Part shown: piece after piece, positions 58,293 through 64,000 of the stretch
Layout of the letters: each line of letters begins with the position of its first letter
How positions within the stretch are numbered: position 1 is the first letter of the stretch
Source of the DNA: Linnemannia hyalina
Lineage: Eukaryota > Mortierellomycota > Mortierellomycetes > Mortierellales > Mortierellaceae
Direction: 5' to 3'
Assembly: GCA_019671135.1 (NCBI GenBank)
Contig: JAHRHY010000022.1
Location: forward strand, 691,001-755,000
DNA length: 64,000 nucleotides
Position numbers and translations under genes: made by a program
The notes under the pieces: generated by a model
What the model was told of the DNA's origin: nothing
The model's database searches: none
The model's input: the letters and a program-made list of their open reading frames with translations, nothing else

Positions 58293-60323
58293 ATATTCGA
58301 CCGATCGCGTGCATGCATGAAATGCACAATGCGATTGTTATCAACCATTTAACTAAGAAGGGCCTGAAGCTGGCCATTTGAAGCAAGACTGTTAGATAAA
58401 GCACCAAGTAAATGCAGTATGTCCTAGGCGATAACATTGGCGATATGAGTCGATAATGATGGAAGAGAGGGAGCGACAAAGGAAAAGCGTGAGAGAAAGG
58501 AGTACAGTTTTTTTACTGGTACTACGGGAAGCGAAATAGGATAAGCACTCTACCGCGCGGCTTTTTTTATTGAGACAGAACCATTGCAATATCATCCATT
58601 TGCTTGAATAAACTTGTTCATCTGTGCGATGTTCTTTGATTTTCTTTCTTTTGCTCGTTCCTGCATGTCGGGATGCTATGTGGTATGTGATTTTTTTTCT
58701 TGTTCAGTTAGCATCGATCATCATTGCACAAAGAAAATTTCAAGGGAACTGGGGAAGATTTCAAGGGCATCTGTAAGAATGCAGCAGATTCAATGAAGAG
58801 ATAACTGGCGTGTGGCAGCCAAGCATTTATAGCGACGTTGTTTTTTGATCCTTTTACGTTCGTTCTCCCTACCATATCTGTCAAGCATCATTCTAGTAAG
58901 CGTCTCTGGATTGTTACTCACTTAAGGGCCGCTATCGTAGACGCGCTAATTATCGCGTTTGGAGGGAGTTTTTTTTGGTTTGGCGCAAATGCAACGTCCC
59001 GTGCATGAATGTTTTCGACCTTTCAGTAGGTCGTACTCAACCAACAAGAAATCCCTCCCCCATATTGAGGCGATTAGACTAAAGGACGCAGACTGGATTG
59101 TTTGGTCAATCAATTGCTTATTTGAAAATGCATCAATGCGGTTATTATTGTCAACCATTTAGCTATGCACCACAAGAGGTGGACACTTCCTTCGTCGACT
59201 AGAAGAATGAGATTGTCTCTATTTCAAAACCAAGGGAAAATGAAAACCCGTTGTACTAGGCTTGTAGGCTATAAAAGAGATGATAGCAGCTAGGTTTTGA
59301 TAAATGAGGATAAGCAGAGAAAGAGCGAGGGACACAATTAAAGAGACAGAGGGTGAAAGAAAAGTGTGAGTGATTTAAGAAAAGCATAAGTGTTTTACGG
59401 AAGCGGATAGGGTAGGCAACTCAGTGATGTTATTGGAATGCAAACATAAACACAGCATTTACGGTATGCATGCCCATTGCACAAATCACCTTTCCCGCTT
59501 GTACAACCTCAATTGATGGCTTTCTTTTGTCAAATCCTGCATGTCGACATTCGCTATGTGGTTTTTTCTTGCTCCCACGCTTCTCGATCAATACAAACAG
59601 ACCTTCCAATCCTGAATCATGCTACTGTACCTAGGGTGGTCTTCTATGCTCCCACCGAATTTAATTTCGAATACAGTATTGAAAGAGATGAATCCATTAA
59701 TTGAACGGTATACCATAAGCCGTAGAGCAGCCTGGTTGCTTCTGTCGACTGAGATTATGCCCTTTGTTCTATAAACTTCGAGAAAACGCCTCTTCCTCTC
59801 TTGCTTTCCTTTTTTCTTCTTCTTATTCCCTATTGAATTATCACTAGACACGGAGCAGGCAATCTTTTCCTTCCTGGTATTAGAAACTCGAGGTGTTACG
59901 CAAGGCATCTGCAAGATGGGCCATTAGTCCACCAATCACTAATTCCTTATCCCTTTCCAATCAATAGAAACAGCTGTCAGGGGCGTGAGAAAAACGGACT
60001 GTGTATTGTGAGAGTTGCATGATAGCACCTAAATGACAGTCAGCGAGATTGATAAGCAAAATTTCATGGGCGGGCGTTGGCGTAGGGTAGAGGATGCATA
60101 AGTTGCTGTGTATAGGTATCCTGGATATCCTTGTTTTCGCAGCGGTCGGGGTACTCCAATGGAGAGGCAGAGCGAGATGGCCCTAGCATGTAGGACCCAC
60201 GAATTTCCCGTATGGAAGAATGGTTTTTTCATGAAATGTTTTTTGTGTATACCTTTAATCAATGATTGGAGCGGTTTTACAGAAGCATAGTAAAGTTTCT
60301 CATAAGCAGAATTGTAGAATATC
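58293..60323. other. Diverged pair of repeats, no gene
   Basis: 58335-58740 and 59125-59590 resemble each other in order: GTTATCAACCATTTA / TTGTCAACCATTTAG, a purine-rich block of (A)GAGAAAG type, GGAAGCG and GATAGG, then TCCTGCATGTCG and CTATGTGG. They look like two old copies of one repeat about 800 bp apart. The minus-strand frame 59914-59588 has no domain. Confidence 0.4.
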
Positions 60324-60330
60324 TATAAAA
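60324..60330 (+). promoter_or_regulatory. TATA box of the beta-trefoil-like gene
   Basis: TATAAAA lies about 113 bp before ATG 60443. The leader between them consists of short repeats around TCTCACAATC and CTCACGATCATC. Confidence 0.6.
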
Positions 60331-60442
60331 ACACTCACAATCATCTCTCACAATCCTTTAACAAACATTTCTCACGATCATCTTTCACAAACACCTCTCA
60401 CGCACAACACCCTACCTCCCTTCCTTCCTAACTTTCAATAAG

Positions 60443-60883
60443 ATGTTGCCCACTGAAGCAAACAATCCAAATGCTCTTGTCACTGTCCCTGATCGCTTTA
60501 CCATTTATTCACCCACGAACCAATGCTTTGCCTCAAGACATAGCAATGGGTCTATTCGGATCATCAAAGGGGCCGTCGATCAATACTGCTATATGACGCT
60601 AATCGAGCGTGTCCCGGATACCAACAAGATTCGATTCAGCCTTGATACAGGAGCTGTTGTATTCCGACATTCAGATAATGGCAACCTTCACTCACGCGGG
60701 GATGCCACAACCAATCCCGACACGCTTTTCGAGTTATTCCCAAGAACCGATGGTACCTTCCTCATTAAAGCCGACGACGGGTTGTATGTTAGTGTTTATC
60801 ACTCTAGTGACTATGTCTTGAGATCTTCCAAGAGCGAGCCCGACCAGTGGTGTATTTTCGTGCTCGAAACCCGAACAACCTAG
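60443..60883 (+). CDS. Beta-trefoil-like small protein, 146 aa
   Basis: The frame is intact, in one exon, with a TATA box and leader upstream. There is no signal peptide. The pattern of repeated strands with aromatic and Gly turns (FTIYSPTNQCFASRHSNGSI, FSLDTGAVVFRHSDNGNLHS, LFELFPRTDGTFLIKADDGL, YVSVYHSSDYVLRSS) ends in QWCIFVLE. It fits the three-fold beta-trefoil of ricin-B lectins and fascin-like domains: each unit has an xFxLxxxxxxGxxxIxxxxxGxYVS layout. Sugar or actin binding cannot be told apart from this. It lies 3.6 kb from the aerolysin-like gene, in divergent orientation. Assignment is by fold pattern only. Confidence 0.5.
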   Translation: MLPTEANNPNALVTVPDRFTIYSPTNQCFASRHSNGSIRIIKGAVDQYCYMTLIERVPDTNKIRFSLDTGAVVFRHSDNGNLHSRGDATTNPDTLFELFPRTDGTFLIKADDGLYVSVYHSSDYVLRSSKSEPDQWCIFVLETRTT

Positions 60884-61261
60884 GGTCTTCCGACGATATC
60901 AAGAAAGTGTCGAACGACGCTGAGGTCGCAAGAGTTCAAGTGGAAGCCTGTGAACGGATTTTTAAGAGTCTCGCTCGTTCGCTTTTCTTTATTGTCATCC
61001 ATCCATCCTCAACTGGCCACAGTAGCTTTTCTTTGTTCACCTTTTTCACCATATACAACTCAAATAAGGTAGACTTTTATCTGGTCGTCATCCACACTGC
61101 TTTCAAGTTCACCGATTTCATTGGGTCAATTTTTCTAATTTGTCAACGTACTCATTCTTCTCTTTATAATGCGCTCTGTTTTTTATTCATCCTTCTTTTT
61201 TTTTGCTCAAACACTTTCAACCATCACCTCCTCACCCTCTGGGACAATCCTCAGCTCAACC
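60884..61261. other. Intergenic
   Basis: 3' flank of the trefoil-like gene. No gene seen. Confidence 0.5.
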
Positions 61262-61411
61262 ATTGCCAATATGAAAAAGACTCTCCTATTAAAAGTCAAT
61301 GATGCAAAGAAACAGCTTCAACAAGGCAGATCATGCAAAGAACTTGCAGAATCGCTCAAGATCTCGCTGGCTTCGGCAGGATCAGGAAAAAAGACAAGGC
61401 GAAAAGTATGA
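61262..61411 (+). pseudogene. Short helix-turn-helix-like fragment, possibly from a transposase
   Basis: The frame reads VNDAKKQLQQGRSCKELAES then LKISLASAGSGKK. An A..QL..G.S..ELA..L.IS pattern is that of the N-terminal helix-turn-helix of Tc1/mariner-type transposases. It ends after 49 codons with nothing following. Confidence 0.3.
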
Positions 61412-61639
61412 GTTTTTTTGCGAGTCAGATATTCTGACACCCACTGTCAGTGCAAAATCAACAGGGGTTTTCAAAAAATTGGTAGTCATATCTTTTTGCT
61501 TTTTTTTTATTACTAGGGCGGTGCCACTGGAATTGTTCTCTTGTTTTTTTTTCCATTGTTGTGTCTATTTATTACTGGAAGTGTACTGTACAAAGTAAAC
61601 AATGAACGGTTTGCTGTATATTTGTTCAATTGAGTTAAT

Positions 61640-62790
61640 GCTGGTTAAAGTGCAGCTTTGAAATCTTTGTTTCTGGTGTAATATCCTTTGGCTTTCGTAA
61701 AGGGTGTTGTTAGCGTTTTTGAAGGTCGAGGCAATGTGAAAGCGTTAAGCATAAGGACTATTAAGCTGTCAGGGTTTGAACATCTTAATAGTGCAACATA
61801 AAGTTGTCTTTGTGAAAACGCAGGTTATTGTAGATAGACACCCCTTATTGTTTGCGTTTGTCCTTGCGCCTTGTTGATGGTAAGTGCAAAAGCAGGTCGG
61901 ATTGGAAATTGGAAGCGCGTGAGTTTAATTGGTGTGGAGCCGTTGTCTTTTGAGGAGAGTGGAATTCGTGGGATGAGAACAATGTTGCTAGTGAACGATC
62001 CTACAATGATCTGTGCTTCTATAATGTATTCGCCGAGTTTTGTTACTCGTCGTCTGTGTTTTCTCTTGTTGGCTGAAGGATCACTTCTTCTGGTATCTCG
62101 ATGTTATCAAGGTGGATCCCCTCGCTGTAGGCTCGCTCAGTGCTATCTCCGAGTTCGAGCAAATAGTTTATGTACGCTTTGTGCTTTGTGTTGCTCCAAT
62201 CCGCAAGTTTTTTGTTCGTTTGAATATTGTGATATGGCTCCAGGTATTTGTTGAGTTTTTTATTGATGACTTGTTGATATCTTATTGTGTGCCACGTTGA
62301 ACTATTGGTAGTGTTTGTCCAAAGTCGCCACCGAAAACGATAAGTTTACCGCCAAAAGGGGTGTTTGGATTGTCCATCAGATTTCGGAAGGTACGGTCGA
62401 CACATTCAAACACAGGTTGGTGTTTGTGCTGCTCACCGCAAGGTCTATGGATCATCGAGCGGGTAATGGAAGCGTACGCCAGCGCATGTTGGTTTTAGTC
62501 GGGGATCTCGATGGAAACAATAGTGTCATAGTCTGCAAGTGTTTTAGGTTTGTGGTCAGGGTGGACAATAAGAAGAATATAACAATGCATAGTCTTCGCT
62601 TTTGAAATTCCACGACCCAGCGCCCTAAGTTTGACAGCAAAGTCCCGTGTAGTGGGATCTGCGCGATCAGTTGCTGTTTATCCTTCAATGAGATATTTGG
62701 TGATCTCTGGCCATCTGGGGTTGAAAGTAAAGGTAATAAATAAGTTGGGTTTGCCGAGTCGGTTTGCCGAGTCGGTTTGCTACAGGGCTC
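61640..62790 (-). pseudogene. Pif1/Helitron-type helicase relic
   Basis: Minus-strand pieces in order: VFECVDRTFRNLMDNPNTPF, GGKLIVFGGDFGQTLPIVQR (Walker B/motif III region), a stop, then GEYIIEAQIIVGSFTSNIVL, LTRFQFPIRPAFALTINKAQ and GQTQ (the FP.....AFA.TINKAQGQT motif near the end of Pif1 and Helitron helicases), then QRQLYVALLR (YVALSR motif). Stops and frame changes break it. Helitron Rep parts are not seen, so I cannot tell a dead Helitron from a dead Pif1 gene; dispersed fungal relics of this type are mostly Helitrons. Confidence 0.65.
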
Positions 62791-62791
62791 C

Positions 62792-63628
62792 AATCAATTG
62801 ATCAACCAAAATGCAATTTTGACGTTTTTTTCGAAATGCTAATTTATCAATGTTCTGAGCAACCCCCAGATTCCTGTCATTCATTCTCTTGATTCGTAAC
62901 CTCATTCATCACCACTTTTCTTTTTTGCATGAACCGACATCGGATCATCGCTGGAATCGAAATGCTTGATCTTGATCAATTAATTGGATCGCATGTTGTG
63001 GCGAATGATTTGCATGTAAAATTTTACATGGGTTTAGCACGGAACAAATTGTTTTTTTGTATACTACTATGTCAATGCACTTTCTTCAGGAAAATTGAGA
63101 GCAGTTCCATATAGAGCACATCAAGTGCGATCTAAAGTTCTTTGATGTGCAAAGCCAGTTATTCTCAATAGAGTGCGATATCGTGACAAAATGTGAAATC
63201 GTGCTAGATCCATGTAACAAAATATACTTCAACGATACCTTCTGTGAATGATACAGTATAAACGCTTTGTGCATGACCTATTTTCCAGATCACATTCCAT
63301 ATCTTTTGTATGGAACTGCTTTTAATTTGCCTGAACAAAGTGCATTGACATAGTAGTGTACAAAAAAACAATTTGTTCCGTGCTAAACCCATGTAAAATT
63401 TTACATGCAAATCATTCGCCACAACATGCGATCCAATTAATTGATCAAGATCAAGCATTTCGATTCCAGCGATGATCCGATGTCGGTTCATGCAAAAAAG
63501 AAAAGTGGTGATGAATGAGATTACGAATCAAGAGAATGAATGACAGGAATCTGGGGGTTGCTCAGAACATTGATGAATTAGCATTTCAAAAGAAACATTG
63601 AAATCGCGTTTTGGTTGATCAATTGATT
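62792..63628. repeat. Foldback element: about 320-bp inverted repeats around a 195-bp centre
   Basis: 62792-63112 and 63308-63628 are reverse complements with scattered differences. The ends are AATCAATTGATCAACC and its complement. A short palindromic core (TGTAAAATTTTACA) lies in each arm. Both arms share a segment with the big palindrome (46549-46760 and 49405-49616). A Met-started frame (HRIIAGIEMLDLDQLIGSHV) appears in both arms but has no domain. Confidence 0.8.
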
Positions 63629-63677
63629 AAAGCACTGTATTGTTATAAAGTTCTAGAAATGTTGCTGCATGTGTCGG

Positions 63678-63884
63678 TGCAACAGGCGAAGACTGGGACA
63701 GAGAAGTATAGAACGGGGACGAGAGTTGAAGCAGTGATGATTGATGTTATTACTATGATACAACTAAATATATATACAAAGTCGCCAACTAGGTTTCTAG
63801 GTGTAGTGTCATACAAAGTCAGAGGTGACAGAGGGTGACAAGGAATGACTAACTAGAGAGCAATAGTAAACCTAATATGTTGCA
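63678..63884 (+). mobile_element. Second copy of the 203-bp LTR-like element
   Basis: TGCAACAGG...ATGTTGCA, closely similar to 42109-42311 over its length. I see no target duplication here, so it may have been moved or mutated at its edges. Confidence 0.5.
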
Positions 63885-64000
63885 CCTTCCCCTCTTAAAA
63901 AAAATTCATCAAGTTTCAGGCCATGATCGGCTTGGACTTGGTTAAAAAAAAAATGAAGGGAGTGACCGAAGACAGGAGATGGGAAAGACGCGGAACACGT
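63885..64000. other. End of window
   Basis: No feature seen. Confidence 0.5.

Overview
The window looks like nuclear DNA of a filamentous fungus, most likely an early-diverging one of the Mortierella type. Genes have short GT-AG introns, nuclear-encoded mitochondrial and nucleolar proteins are present, polyglutamine-rich signalling proteins occur, and there are several copies of fungal Crinkler (CRN) type effector genes. The lineage is an inference from gene style and remembered family resemblance; no search was run.

The left part (about 1-30 kb) is ordinary, moderately gene-dense sequence. It holds a decayed secreted S41-type peptidase (860-3295), a decayed CRN gene (about 3636-4912, minus), a 24-bp minisatellite (6030-6570), a Sel1-repeat protein (6981-9135, minus), a large PX-PH-RhoGAP protein in seven exons (9565-14793, minus), 2.6 kb of low-complexity intergenic DNA, an Mba1/mL45-like mitochondrial ribosome protein (17419-18975, minus) divergent from a NOC4-like nucleolar ribosome-biogenesis protein in eight exons (19444-21996), a NIFK/Nop15-like RRM protein with a Lys-rich N-terminus (22219-23755), and a tetraspanin-like membrane protein (28103-29805). 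Three neighbouring genes (mL45/Mba1, NOC4, NIFK) all serve ribosomes, mitochondrial or cytosolic.

The right part (about 30-64 kb) is accessory in character. It has Gag remnants, a LINE-like tail, LTR-like solo elements with target-site duplications, a Pif1/Helitron-like helicase relic and a foldback element. It also has two further CRN header remnants and CRN C-terminal remnants, three C2H2 zinc-finger ORFs (two are palindrome copies of one), a GNAT acetyltransferase and a three-exon gene of unknown function. Two small genes for a secreted beta-rich (aerolysin-like) protein and a beta-trefoil-like protein lie 3.6 kb apart.

The most striking structure is a near-perfect 8.6-kb palindrome (43768-52356): two 4.3-kb arms around a 29-bp spacer. 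Each arm carries a frameshifted C2H2 zinc-finger gene converging on a truncated CRN C-terminal domain, plus a 21-bp tandem array. The arms differ visibly only in that array (42 bp plus 1 nt) and next to the axis. The axis cuts the CRN gene, a CRN header lies just outside the left end, and the right end falls in the last codons of a broken GCR1-like gene. Either this is a recent fold-back duplication or it is an assembly artefact; that is the first thing to settle.
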